Part shown: positions 1-6,035 of the stretch, piece by piece
Position numbering within the stretch: position 1 is the stretch's first letter
Layout: every line of letters begins with the position of its first letter
Origin: an uncultured Bacteroidota bacterium
Lineage (GTDB): Bacteria > Bacteroidota > Bacteroidia > Chitinophagales > Chitinophagaceae
Direction of reading: 5' to 3'
Length of the DNA stretch: 7,578 bases
Assembly (NCBI GenBank): GCA_903906615.1
Contig: CAIVKT010000573.1
Span: forward strand, 1 to 7,578
Translations under genes and position numbers: made by a program
The notes under the pieces: generated by a model
Told to the model about the DNA's origin: nothing
The model's database searches: none
The model's input: the letters and a program-made list of their open reading frames with translations, nothing else

Positions 1-210
1 GTAGCTATGGAGAAAAAAGACCTCAATGGCGCAATAAAATACCTACAAGACTATCTCAAAGCCGACCCCGCAAATAAGATCGCAAATACAAACCTGCTGC
101 TATTGTATATTGATACAAAGCAGCCCGAACAGGCCAGGGCGCAGGTAAAGGCAATGAAAGATAAAGGAGTAGAGGTGCCGCCACAGCTATCGCAGCAATT
201 AGGTGTTTAG
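1..210 (+). CDS. TPR-repeat protein, C-terminal end (5' truncated by window)
   Basis: The frame is open from the left edge (Val-Ala precede the first Met at base 7), so this is the tail of a longer gene rather than a 67-residue protein. The visible part reads as two helix-turn-helix units of tetratricopeptide type. The first ends in a 'GAIKYLQDYLKADPAN' stretch with the usual Ala, Tyr/Leu and final Pro spacing. The second is 'NTNLLLLYIDTKQPEQARAQV', followed by a Pro-containing C-terminus. TPRs are protein-interaction scaffolds; the partner and the role of the full protein cannot be told from this fragment. It ends in TAG at 208-210, two bases before the stop codon of the convergent gene, so no separate terminator fits between them. 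TPR assignment is fairly sure, the function is unknown. Confidence 0.75.
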   Translation, partial: VAMEKKDLNGAIKYLQDYLKADPANKIANTNLLLLYIDTKQPEQARAQVKAMKDKGVEVPPQLSQQLGV

Positions 211-212
211 TA

Positions 213-521
213 TTATCTGTATCCCGGCTTTTGTTCCAGTTGGTTGCAGTTCTCCATACTGCCCAGCCTGAAGGTTACCGGCACGTGCGCCTGTTGCATC
301 TTCAGTTCCTGTCGGCAAAAGAAGGGTAGGTGTTGCGTATACAGGTTCTGTGGTATGGCAGCACGCATCCCCGGATACATAAGCTGAACTGTTGCCGGCG
401 CAGCCGAAAAAGAATACTGCCTGATAAATACGCTATCTGTGCTTCCATAACGTACAACCTCCTGCGCAAAGCCAAACCTCGCGCTGAGCATAACCACTAC
501 AGATAGAACGATCGTTTTCAT
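213..521 (-). CDS. Small exported protein of unknown function
   Basis: A 102-residue protein with a clear Sec signal peptide: Met-Lys-Thr, a hydrophobic core (residues 4-13), and a likely cleavage after the Ala at 19 or Gln at 20 (FGFAQ-EVV). The mature part, about 82 residues, should lie in the periplasm or outer envelope. It has two cysteines (C69, C92) that could form a disulfide. The C-terminal half is the distinctive part: 'LPFFCRQE' near residues 65-72, then 'PVTFRLGSMENCNQLE' near 81-96. I recall short Bacteroidota hypothetical proteins with this FFC...FRLGS...LE pattern, but have no function for them. The start is supported by the signal peptide, the A-rich sequence before the ATG and a perfect -7 promoter motif just upstream. 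It lies 32 nt downstream of the DUF4375 gene on the same strand, so co-transcription is also possible. Confidence 0.7.
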   Translation of the reverse strand: MKTIVLSVVVMLSARFGFAQEVVRYGSTDSVFIRQYSFSAAPATVQLMYPGMRAAIPQNLYTQHLPFFCRQELKMQQAHVPVTFRLGSMENCNQLEQKPGYR

Positions 522-531
522 TTTTGTAATT

Positions 532-539
532 CAAATTTA
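532..539 (-). promoter_or_regulatory. Candidate Bacteroidota -7 promoter element
   Basis: On the minus strand the sequence is TAAATTTG, an exact match to the Bacteroidota sigma-ABfr -7 consensus TAnnTTTG. It lies 10 nt before the ATG of the small exported protein, which predicts a very short leader. I see no clear -33 TTG at the usual 17-23 nt spacing, so this is a moderate call. Confidence 0.45.
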
Positions 540-553
540 CGACTATTTTCCAC

Positions 554-1063
554 TTATACCGGTGTGATGAACTCCCCTAAATGCGACATCGCATATGCCA
601 GCATCTTTTTTCTGGTTGCTTCATTTAGTTTTGCAAATCGCCCGTCTATAACCTCAAATTCTTTGAGTTCATCATACAGCCGTGCAAAATCCTCTACAGA
701 GATTGATTTTTCAAACAGTTCCCTGTTCAGCACATACACTTTCAATACATCATCCAATATCTGTGCCATATAACCGATACCCAGTTTATACATCTGCTCC
801 ACCATAGAAGGTAGCAGGCCCACATATCCGTTCTGTATGAACTGTATAAACCCGCCTTGCCCCACCTGCATCCGTGCATAGTCATATGCTATCAACAACT
901 GTTGCCCGTCAGAAAGGTCGTCAAGAAAATCAAAGGTCTTTTTCCGGTAAAGTTCTTCGTGCAGGGGTTGCGCAAAAAGATCATACAATAGATCGTCATC
1001 TTCAGCCTTTTGGGCATCTTCGAGGGCCTTTAAGCTTACAGGTGGCAGATATTTACTGTTCAT
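554..1063 (-). CDS. DUF4375 (DMP19-like) domain protein
   Basis: A 169-residue soluble protein with no signal peptide or membrane segment. The signature is 'GQGGFIQFIQNGY' at residues 68-80, the GGFxQFxxN core of the DUF4375/DMP19 family. It is preceded by a helix ending 'LLIAYDYARMQV' and followed by 'LLPSMVEQMYKLGI' and by 'FEVIDGRFAKL' (136-146), where the family has a conserved F..xD.rF motif. The founding structure, Neisseria DMP19, is a DNA mimic that binds a transcription factor, but most family members have no known role. By my count this protein has about 28 Asp/Glu against 18 Lys/Arg, so it is acidic, though not extremely so. Bases 1069-1076 give AAAGAAGG on the minus strand, a Shine-Dalgarno-like tract about 5 nt before the ATG, unusual in this window. 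It is transcribed divergently from the tryptophan dioxygenase gene. Confidence 0.75.
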   Translation of the reverse strand: MNSKYLPPVSLKALEDAQKAEDDDLLYDLFAQPLHEELYRKKTFDFLDDLSDGQQLLIAYDYARMQVGQGGFIQFIQNGYVGLLPSMVEQMYKLGIGYMAQILDDVLKVYVLNRELFEKSISVEDFARLYDELKEFEVIDGRFAKLNEATRKKMLAYAMSHLGEFITPV

Positions 1064-1087
1064 GGTTGCCTTCTTTGGTTACAAAAC

Positions 1088-1181
1088 AGCATAAAATTAT
1101 CAGGAAATGGCGATATTTCATACACACACTGGTTCCAAATAATCATACCAACACATATCACACAGACTAAAATTTTATGCT
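1088..1181. repeat. 11-bp inverted repeat in the divergent DUF4375/tdo intergenic region
   Basis: AGCATAAAATT at 1088-1098 is repeated as its exact reverse complement AATTTTATGCT at 1171-1181, 72 bases apart. Each divergent gene therefore has the same 11-mer, AATTTTATGCT in its own reading direction, ending 24-27 nt before its ATG. On the minus side this overlaps a -7-like element, TAATTTTA at 1092-1099, which has five of the six fixed consensus bases. The repeat could be paired promoter elements, an operator half-site pair, or chance in AT-rich DNA. The rest of this 145-bp region shows no ORF or strong hairpin. Confidence 0.5.
1092..1099 (-). promoter_or_regulatory. Candidate -7 element for the DUF4375 gene
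   Basis: On the minus strand this reads TAATTTTA, matching TAnnTTTG at all fixed positions except the final G. It would place the transcript start about 20-25 nt before the ATG, leaving room for the AAAGAAGG tract. No convincing -33 element is visible, so confidence is low. Confidence 0.3.
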
Positions 1182-1208
1182 TGCGTCAACTTTTACTAAT
1201 TTAACCGC

Positions 1209-2243
1209 ATGGAAAAGAAGGAAAGAGGCCCCGTTTACTACAGCGATTACCTGCAGCTCAATAAAATACTGGATGCGCAACACCCTGAAAGCGCTAAAGA
1301 AGGCATCAGGGCCGATGATGAAATGCTCTTCATCATCATTCACCAAACCTATGAATTGTGGTTCAAACAAATACTCCATGAACTGGGTATTGTGCGCGAT
1401 ATTTTCAAGCAGACCAATATCAAAAACAGCTCTCCCGATATTTATAACAGCGTACACAGGCTCAAGCGTGTTTGCGGCATCCTGGAGATCGCCGTAACAC
1501 AAATGAGTGTGCTCGAGACAATGACTCCGCTCGACTTTCTCGACTTCCGCGACCTGCTACGGCCCGCATCTGGTTTTCAGAGCATACAGTTCAAGATGAT
1601 AGAAGCCACGCTGGGGCTCAATTACGAACACAGGCATGGCAAGGCATACTACCTCTCGCAACTTACACAAGATGATATAGACCGCGTGAAAAAAGCAGAG
1701 TCGGAACAATCATTGTTGGTGCTGATCAATAACTGGCTGGAGCGTATGCCATTCGTTAAAGACACAGCCTACTGGCAGCAGCATGGAAATTCTTCTTTCT
1801 GGCAAAAATACAGGGATGCCTATCTCATCAGCCTATCACCGGCAGAGCAGGCTAACCTTACTGTATTTGATTCATTGTTCATTGAGGCTGAGGCGTACCC
1901 GCAAGGCCGCTCCTTCAGTGCCGATGCTTCCCGCAATGCGTTGTTCATTATGCTCTACAGGGATCACCCGTTGCTGCAACTGCCCTACGAATTGCTTACA
2001 ACATTGCTGGAAATAGACGAGCAGCTTTCTATGTGGCGCCACAGGCACATACACATGGTACAGCGTACCATAGGCAAGCGAGTAGGTACTGGCGGCAGTA
2101 GTGGCGCCGAATACCTCCGTGGCGCTGCCGACAGTCACTATGTCTTCAAAGAGCTTTCTGAGCTTACCTCTTTCCTGCTGCCAAGGCACATGCTGCCCGA
2201 ACTTCCGGAAAAACTGATAGCGGATATTAGTTATGCAAAATGA
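1209..2243 (+). CDS. kynA: Tryptophan 2,3-dioxygenase
   Basis: This heme enzyme opens the indole ring of L-tryptophan with O2 to give N-formylkynurenine, the first step of the kynurenine pathway. It acts in the cytoplasm as a tetramer. Family motifs run in order. 'DDEMLFIIIHQTYELWFK' holds Phe41 and the distal His45. 'FLDFRDLLRPASGFQS' holds Phe110 and the substrate-carboxylate Arg114. 'WRHRHIHMVQRTIG' holds His280, the expected proximal heme ligand. 'GTGGSSG' (293-299) holds Thr294. These match human Phe72, His76, Phe140, Arg144, His328 and Thr342 by spacing, so the enzyme should be active. At 344 residues it is longer than the Xanthomonas type (about 300), with an inserted segment near 190-250 resembling the animal form. 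The ATG at 1209 keeps the conserved N-terminus; no Shine-Dalgarno is seen. No other kynurenine-pathway gene is in the window. Confidence 0.95.
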   Translation: MEKKERGPVYYSDYLQLNKILDAQHPESAKEGIRADDEMLFIIIHQTYELWFKQILHELGIVRDIFKQTNIKNSSPDIYNSVHRLKRVCGILEIAVTQMSVLETMTPLDFLDFRDLLRPASGFQSIQFKMIEATLGLNYEHRHGKAYYLSQLTQDDIDRVKKAESEQSLLVLINNWLERMPFVKDTAYWQQHGNSSFWQKYRDAYLISLSPAEQANLTVFDSLFIEAEAYPQGRSFSADASRNALFIMLYRDHPLLQLPYELLTTLLEIDEQLSMWRHRHIHMVQRTIGKRVGTGGSSGAEYLRGAADSHYVFKELSELTSFLLPRHMLPELPEKLIADISYAK

Positions 2244-2310
2244 AGTATAGTGCAATGACGTTTTTTTACAATAGTTACCTTATGTCGAATTGACGGGTTA
2301 ATATTATAGA

Positions 2311-2562
2311 ATGAGATTTATTTTATTCATACTGTGCTTTTTTGAGCTTTTGATGTTTACCTGGTTGCGCAATTTTGCAGGGCCATACATCAGCCCTGTG
2401 TTACTGCTGCTATGCTCATTAGGTATTGCTTTCTGCTTTTTGAAAATAGATGCCTCACCCAACTACTTTGTACCGCAAAACAAGAATAAGTATTTTGGAG
2501 TAAAAATGGGGAGTATTACCGCGGGGCTTGGCATAATTGCTTTCCTTGGGATGTCTTGGTAA
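2311..2562 (+). CDS. Small membrane protein, possible N-terminal part of a split GT-C glycosyltransferase
   Basis: An 83-residue, very hydrophobic frame with three probable membrane helices: about residues 2-20, 26-44 and 65-81. Between the last two is a short polar loop with 'PQNKNKYFG'. An in-frame TAA at 2299-2301 makes the ATG at 2311 the first possible ATG. No Shine-Dalgarno is seen. Its stop TAA (2560-2562) shares one base with the ATG of the next frame (TAATG), so the two are at least translationally coupled. The next frame begins directly with the polar loop that GT-C glycosyltransferases carry just after a membrane helix. It therefore seems likely that this piece supplies the missing N-terminal helices. 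I do not recognise it as an independent family. It may be a genuine small subunit, a decayed gene, or the result of a sequencing indel. Confidence 0.55.
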   Translation: MRFILFILCFFELLMFTWLRNFAGPYISPVLLLLCSLGIAFCFLKIDASPNYFVPQNKNKYFGVKMGSITAGLGIIAFLGMSW

Positions 2563-3602
2563 TGTTTGATTTGTTGCGGAATATTTGGAAGATCGTACCC
2601 ATCTCCATGAATGACGTTCATCAGTCAGATGTTATACCGCAGATCATGTTCCTCGTTACCCGGTGCAAAGCAGGTGTTTTTCCTTACCAGGTTATTACAG
2701 TGTGGGGGTATGATCTCTTTCCTACCTATTTGCCGTTGCAATGGTTGCCTTATTTTTTTGCGGAGTGGCTGCATAAAGATTACAGGTGGGTGCCTGCTAT
2801 AGTATTGTGGCTGGCGTGTGCGTATTTTTTTGTCAAAAATTGCTCAATACATACTACAGGTGTTCACCCGTTATTGAAGTTATTCCTGCCATTAGTACCA
2901 TTGCTGGTTTGGTATGCCATCGTTCAAAATGATGGGTATACCTATATTTTTACTGTTGAAGAACTTATCGCGGGGTATTATTTATTTGTAGCAACGAGCA
3001 TCAGCAATAAGAATGTTCTTGCATTGTCGTTTGGTGTCGGACTGTGCCTGTTATCAAGGTATAGTATTGTCTTCTGGGTACCCTTATGTATTCTGGGATA
3101 CTACTGGGTGGGTAGGCGAAGACAAGGATTAACCATTTCCGTTGTTTTGGTGGCCATGTTTATTATCTTTTACTGGTTCCCTTTTTTAAGGATTGATAAA
3201 GGTGTTTTTCTTAAAGGTTACGAATACCACAAAGTTGCGGCATTTTACGATTGGGTAAGAGGCAATTATATGCGCAATGGTATGGGGTTTTCGGCTTATG
3301 CCTACGACTTTGTGCCGGGGAATATTGAGCGCAAATTATTTGTTTACCAGGCTGTTCACCTGTTCGCCTGTATTGCTACAGTCATTGCCCTGGGTGCGTT
3401 TTATAGAAAACGGCTGCAACGTTATTCATTAAGCGCTTTTTTATTGTTCTCCTTCAAGGTCTATCTCACTGTGTTCTATATGTTCATACAAACGCAGTAT
3501 AGCTACCTATACATCACACCACTCATTATCAGCAGCGCATTGCTGGTTGGCGTTTTCAGGCGAAACAAGAATAGCCCGGCTGTATCTTCTTTAGGTGTAT
3601 AG
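2562..3602 (+). CDS. Putative GT-C-type membrane glycosyltransferase (main part)
   Basis: A 346-residue polytopic membrane protein if started at the ATG of 2562 (a TTG at 2556 would add two residues). It opens with a polar stretch 'MNDVHQSDVIPQ', then 'GVFPYQVI', 'DLFPTYLPLQWLPYFFAEWL' and 'DYRW'. About eight hydrophobic segments follow, roughly at residues 77-92, 103-121, 130-146, 167-183, 191-208, 262-281, 291-309 and 314-332. An acidic residue in a periplasmic loop just after an early helix, a re-entrant aromatic Pro-rich stretch and many later helices are characteristic of GT-C enzymes, which transfer sugars from polyprenyl-phosphate donors outside the membrane. Acceptor and sugar are unknown. 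The lack of a helix before the SD loop is the odd point and suggests that the preceding frame belongs to it. Alternative: a polymerase or flippase-like envelope protein. Confidence 0.55.
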   Translation: MFDLLRNIWKIVPISMNDVHQSDVIPQIMFLVTRCKAGVFPYQVITVWGYDLFPTYLPLQWLPYFFAEWLHKDYRWVPAIVLWLACAYFFVKNCSIHTTGVHPLLKLFLPLVPLLVWYAIVQNDGYTYIFTVEELIAGYYLFVATSISNKNVLALSFGVGLCLLSRYSIVFWVPLCILGYYWVGRRRQGLTISVVLVAMFIIFYWFPFLRIDKGVFLKGYEYHKVAAFYDWVRGNYMRNGMGFSAYAYDFVPGNIERKLFVYQAVHLFACIATVIALGAFYRKRLQRYSLSAFLLFSFKVYLTVFYMFIQTQYSYLYITPLIISSALLVGVFRRNKNSPAVSSLGV

Positions 3603-3631
3603 ATTGACTATGTTGGATTTGTTTTTGTCCA

Positions 3632-3673
3632 AAACGAGTCCCGCTGGTACAAAAGTATTAGCGGGACTCGTTT
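3632..3673. terminator. Hairpin terminator between convergent genes
   Basis: AAACGAGTCCCGCT (3632-3645) is matched perfectly by its reverse complement at 3660-3673. In the plus-strand RNA the pairing continues inward through two G-U pairs and three Watson-Crick pairs (GGTAC with GTATT), giving 19 pairs closed by an AAAA loop. In the minus-strand RNA the two G-U positions become C-A mismatches, so that hairpin is weaker inside. The tails are TTTAATAATA (plus) and TTTT (minus). It lies 29 nt after the glycosyltransferase stop and 11 nt after the glyA stop, so it probably serves both. Confidence 0.85.
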
Positions 3674-3684
3674 AATAATATCAG

Positions 3685-4968
3685 TTATTTGCCCCACTCC
3701 GGGTACATCGTATAGCCCTTCATAAATTCATTCACTTCATTTTTTACGGAGTTTATCGTGGTGTCATCATCAGGCGCCATCAGCACACGGTCCAGCCAGG
3801 TTACCACCTGCTCCATATCATGTTCTTTAAGTCCGCGTGTAGTCACTGCAGGCACGCCTATGCGTATGCCCGATGTCACGAAAGGTGATTTATCATCAAA
3901 TGGCACCATGTTCTTATTGATAGTAATATCGGCATGTACCAATGTGTTCTCTGCTTTTTTGCCGCTGATGTTTTTGTTGCGCAGGTCTATCAGCAGCAGG
4001 TGGTTATCTGTGCCGCCCGATACTATGTTGTACCCCTTCGCTGTAAATACTTTAGCCATAGCCTGTGCGTTAGCGATCACTTGCTTCGAGTAGGTAAGGA
4101 ATTCAGGTTGTAATATCTCATGAAACGCCACCGCCTTCGCTGCGATCACATGCTCCAGCGGGCCGCCCTGTGTACCGGGGAATACAGCCAGGTCTATCAG
4201 TTGACTCATCATGCGTATCTCACCCTTTGGCCCTTTGTGGCCCATAGGGTTCTCGAAATCGGTCTTCATAAGTATCAGGCCGCCACGTGGGCCACGCAAG
4301 GTCTTATGGGTGGTGGTAGTTACAAAATGGCAAGCGTCAAAAGGGCTGTTCAGCAACCCCTTGGCTATCAGTCCGGCAGGGTGGGCTATATCTGCCATTA
4401 CAAGAGCCCCAATGCTGTCAGCTATATGTCGTATACGCGCATAGTCCCAGTCGCGGCTATAGGCCGATGCACCGCAAATAATGAGCTTTGGCTTGTGCTT
4501 ATGTGCCTGCTGCTCCATCATATCATAATCCACCAGGCCATTCTCCTGCTTCACCCCATAATGCACTGCTTTATATAGCTTGCCTGAAAAATTCACGGGC
4601 GAGCCGTGCGTCAGGTGTCCGCCCATGCTCAGATCCAGCCCCATGATGGTGTCGCCCGGCCGCAAAATCGCCAGCATCAGGGCTGCATTGGCCTGTGCGC
4701 CGCTATGTGGCTGCACGTTGGCATAACCTACACCAAATATTTCTTTAGCCCGGTCTATCGCCAGCTGCTCGCTAATGTCCACCACTTCGCAGCCGCCATA
4801 ATAGCGCCTGCCTGGGTAGCCTTCAGCATATTTATTGGTCATCACACTTCCCATGGCCTGCATTACCTGTATGCTGGTGAAGTTTTCAGAGGCTATCAGT
4901 TCCAGGCCGCGGCGCTGGCGCTGCAATTCAAGGTCTATTAAATCGAAGATCGCTGTATCACGTGTCAT
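3685..4968 (-). CDS. glyA: Serine hydroxymethyltransferase
   Basis: This PLP enzyme interconverts serine plus tetrahydrofolate with glycine plus 5,10-methylene-tetrahydrofolate, the main cytoplasmic source of one-carbon units. Counting from the chosen Met, the family landmarks are 'LELIASENF' (22-30), '[15 protein letters not shown]' (45-59), 'HLTHG' (118-122), 'DIAHPAGL' (193-200) with the PLP-contacting Asp193 and His196, the PLP-binding lysine K222 in '[11 protein letters not shown]', and 'SGIRIG' with the carboxylate-binding Arg369. The length of 427 residues is normal. I chose the Met at 4968 over an in-frame ATG at 4986. '[11 protein letters not shown]' is how Bacteroidota SHMTs usually begin, and the extra six codons overlap a perfect promoter motif. 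The gene stands alone, converging on the glycosyltransferase with a shared hairpin. Confidence 0.96.
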   Translation of the reverse strand: MTRDTAIFDLIDLELQRQRRGLELIASENFTSIQVMQAMGSVMTNKYAEGYPGRRYYGGCEVVDISEQLAIDRAKEIFGVGYANVQPHSGAQANAALMLAILRPGDTIMGLDLSMGGHLTHGSPVNFSGKLYKAVHYGVKQENGLVDYDMMEQQAHKHKPKLIICGASAYSRDWDYARIRHIADSIGALVMADIAHPAGLIAKGLLNSPFDACHFVTTTTHKTLRGPRGGLILMKTDFENPMGHKGPKGEIRMMSQLIDLAVFPGTQGGPLEHVIAAKAVAFHEILQPEFLTYSKQVIANAQAMAKVFTAKGYNIVSGGTDNHLLLIDLRNKNISGKKAENTLVHADITINKNMVPFDDKSPFVTSGIRIGVPAVTTRGLKEHDMEQVVTWLDRVLMAPDDDTTINSVKNEVNEFMKGYTMYPEWGK

Positions 4969-4972
4969 GCCG

Positions 4973-4980
4973 CAAATATA
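4973..4980 (-). promoter_or_regulatory. Candidate glyA -7 promoter element
   Basis: The minus strand reads TATATTTG, an exact match to TAnnTTTG. Only four bases separate it from the glyA ATG at 4968, so a start at the usual distance would give a leaderless or nearly leaderless mRNA. Upstream, a TTC 17 nt away is the best available -33 candidate; a canonical TTG is absent at that spacing. Confidence 0.5.
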
Positions 4981-5044
4981 ATCCATTGCGCCGAAATGAA
5001 TTCGCCGCTATCAATAAACAATACAATGATATGGAACCTGAAAT

Positions 5045-5064
5045 TTTCCGATAGCTATCGGAAA
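5045..5064. repeat. 20-bp perfect palindrome
   Basis: TTTCCGATAG followed directly by its reverse complement CTATCGGAAA, centred between 5054 and 5055. As RNA it could fold with 8 pairs and an AGCT loop on either strand. Neither side has a good U-tract, so it is not a convincing terminator, although it lies downstream of the YitT gene and upstream of glyA. I have an impression that GATAGCTATC-containing palindromes recur between genes in Bacteroidota genomes. It could be a dispersed repeat or a protein-binding site. Confidence 0.7.
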
Positions 5065-5110
5065 GGAATTTGGAATTTGGATACTGGAATTTGGATACTC
5101 GGATTTGGGC
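5065..5110. repeat. Tandem 14-bp repeat GGAATTTGGATACT
   Basis: GGAATTTGGATACT occurs twice head to tail (5072-5085 and 5086-5099). It is preceded by a partial copy, GGAATTTGG at 5065-5073, and followed by a decayed one, GGATTTGGG at 5101-5109. It starts immediately after the 20-bp palindrome. I see no coding sense in it; the spacer looks like a low-complexity repeat patch of the kind common between Bacteroidota genes. Confidence 0.8.
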
Positions 5111-5143
5111 TTTTAATTTTTATTTTTTGGCTTTTAATTTTTA
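5108..5143. repeat. Direct repeat GGCTTTTAATTTTTA, two copies
   Basis: The 15-mer is present at 5108-5122 and again at 5129-5143, a 21-bp period. The second copy ends exactly on the stop codon of the YitT gene (5141-5143 on the plus strand is TTA). On the minus strand these are A-rich runs after the stop codon, so they do not make a U-tract terminator for that gene. Confidence 0.75.
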
Positions 5144-6031
5144 ATGTCCCTTATGGTGTTTCAGCACTCCGCTGGTCCCCGCTACTTCTTTTATGGTATT
5201 GGTAAACATAAACGCATTTGGGTCAATAGAATGAACCATGTTTTTCAGCCTTCGCACCTCAAGGCGCGTCACTACCGTGAACACAATATCACATGCCGCA
5301 TGGTGCTTAAAGCTATCTTTCATAAAGCCTCGTTCGCCTTTGTATATGGTGATTCCCTTGCCCAGCGTCATCACCAGTTGCTCTTTTATTTCTTCACTTT
5401 TGCCGGATATAATGGTCACACCCGTATATTCTTCAAGGCCCTCAATCACATAGTCTATCGTTCGGGAGGCTACATAATAGGTAAGCATTGAGTAAAAAGA
5501 GATAACAAGCCCCAGTTTAAAGGCGGCAATAATAAAGATGATCACATTCAGTCCCAGGATGATCTCGCTGATCGTGAAGCTGCTTTTTTTGAGCGTGTAT
5601 AACGCCAGCACTTCTATGCCATCTATGGCGCATCCTGCGCGCATGGCCAGCCCTATGCCTATGCCCAGGAAGAATCCCCCGAATACGGATACGAGTATCT
5701 TGTCGTACTTCTCTGTAGTGATGACCGGGTAATGTATAAAGGCAAGGCACAGCCCCAGGCCTACAACACAGGCAAAGGTCTTTATGGCAAATCTTCTGTT
5801 TACATGGTATGCGCCCGCAAGTATCAATGGTATGTTCAGCACTACGATCACCCAGGCTATATTCACATGATATAGTTCATGCAGTAGCAGCGAGATGCCC
5901 GTCACACCACCATCCAGGAAGTCGTTAGGCACAAGCAGCCCTTTAAGCGCAAAGCCGGTGATCAGTGTGCCGGATATGGCATAGATAGCATCCTGTACAC
6001 CGTGCGGAAGCTGTTTTATTAATTTGGTCAT
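5141..6031 (-). CDS. YitT family membrane protein with C-terminal DUF2179 domain
   Basis: A 296-residue inner-membrane protein. The N-terminal 195 residues carry the YitT membrane domain: probable helices near 14-34, 43-52, 58-76, 83-103, 111-131 and 153-190, with the Gly-rich motifs 'LDGGVTGIS' (39-47) and 'GIGIGLAMRAGCAIDGIEV' (123-141). These correspond to the internally repeated GG-x-G motifs of the family. The C-terminal DUF2179 domain (about 215-285) shows 'LGKGITIYKGERGF', 'DIVFTVVTRLEVRRLKNMVHSIDPNAFMF' and 'VAGTSG', and should lie in the cytoplasm, possibly as a ligand sensor. The transported substrate is unknown for the family. It starts 4 nt after the stop of the HD-domain gene, so the two are almost certainly one operon. 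No Shine-Dalgarno is visible, which fits coupling. Confidence 0.88.
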   Translation of the reverse strand: MTKLIKQLPHGVQDAIYAISGTLITGFALKGLLVPNDFLDGGVTGISLLLHELYHVNIAWVIVVLNIPLILAGAYHVNRRFAIKTFACVVGLGLCLAFIHYPVITTEKYDKILVSVFGGFFLGIGIGLAMRAGCAIDGIEVLALYTLKKSSFTISEIILGLNVIIFIIAAFKLGLVISFYSMLTYYVASRTIDYVIEGLEEYTGVTIISGKSEEIKEQLVMTLGKGITIYKGERGFMKDSFKHHAACDIVFTVVTRLEVRRLKNMVHSIDPNAFMFTNTIKEVAGTSGVLKHHKGH

Positions 6032-6035
6032 TATC

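Noticed and set aside
1181..1204. TTG at 1181 plus TAATTTAA at 1197 as a tdo promoter
   Set aside because: Spacing is only 13 nt and the -7 match is poor; I cannot support a definite tdo promoter.
1167..1502. A 111-codon minus-strand ORF over the start of the dioxygenase gene
   Set aside because: The overlapping plus-strand frame is a clear TDO with all active-site motifs; this frame has no recognisable features.
2244..2310. T-run (TTTTTTT around 2261-2267) as a terminator after the dioxygenase gene
   Set aside because: No stem of more than about 3-4 pairs precedes it, so an intrinsic terminator is not supported. The tdo and glycosyltransferase genes may be co-transcribed.
4120..4578. A 152-codon plus-strand ORF antisense to glyA
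   Set aside because: It lies wholly within the well-conserved glyA coding sequence. Its translation is Cys/His-rich with no domain, typical of an antisense shadow.
4969..4986. Six-residue N-terminal extension of GlyA (MDYICG)
   Set aside because: It overlaps a perfect -7 promoter motif and is not part of the usual SHMT N-terminus; the next Met fits the family.
4996..5205. A plus-strand 69-codon ORF with hydrophobic, Trp-rich translation
   Set aside because: It is made from the palindrome and tandem repeats and runs into the antisense of the YitT gene. It has no ribosome binding signal or family pattern.
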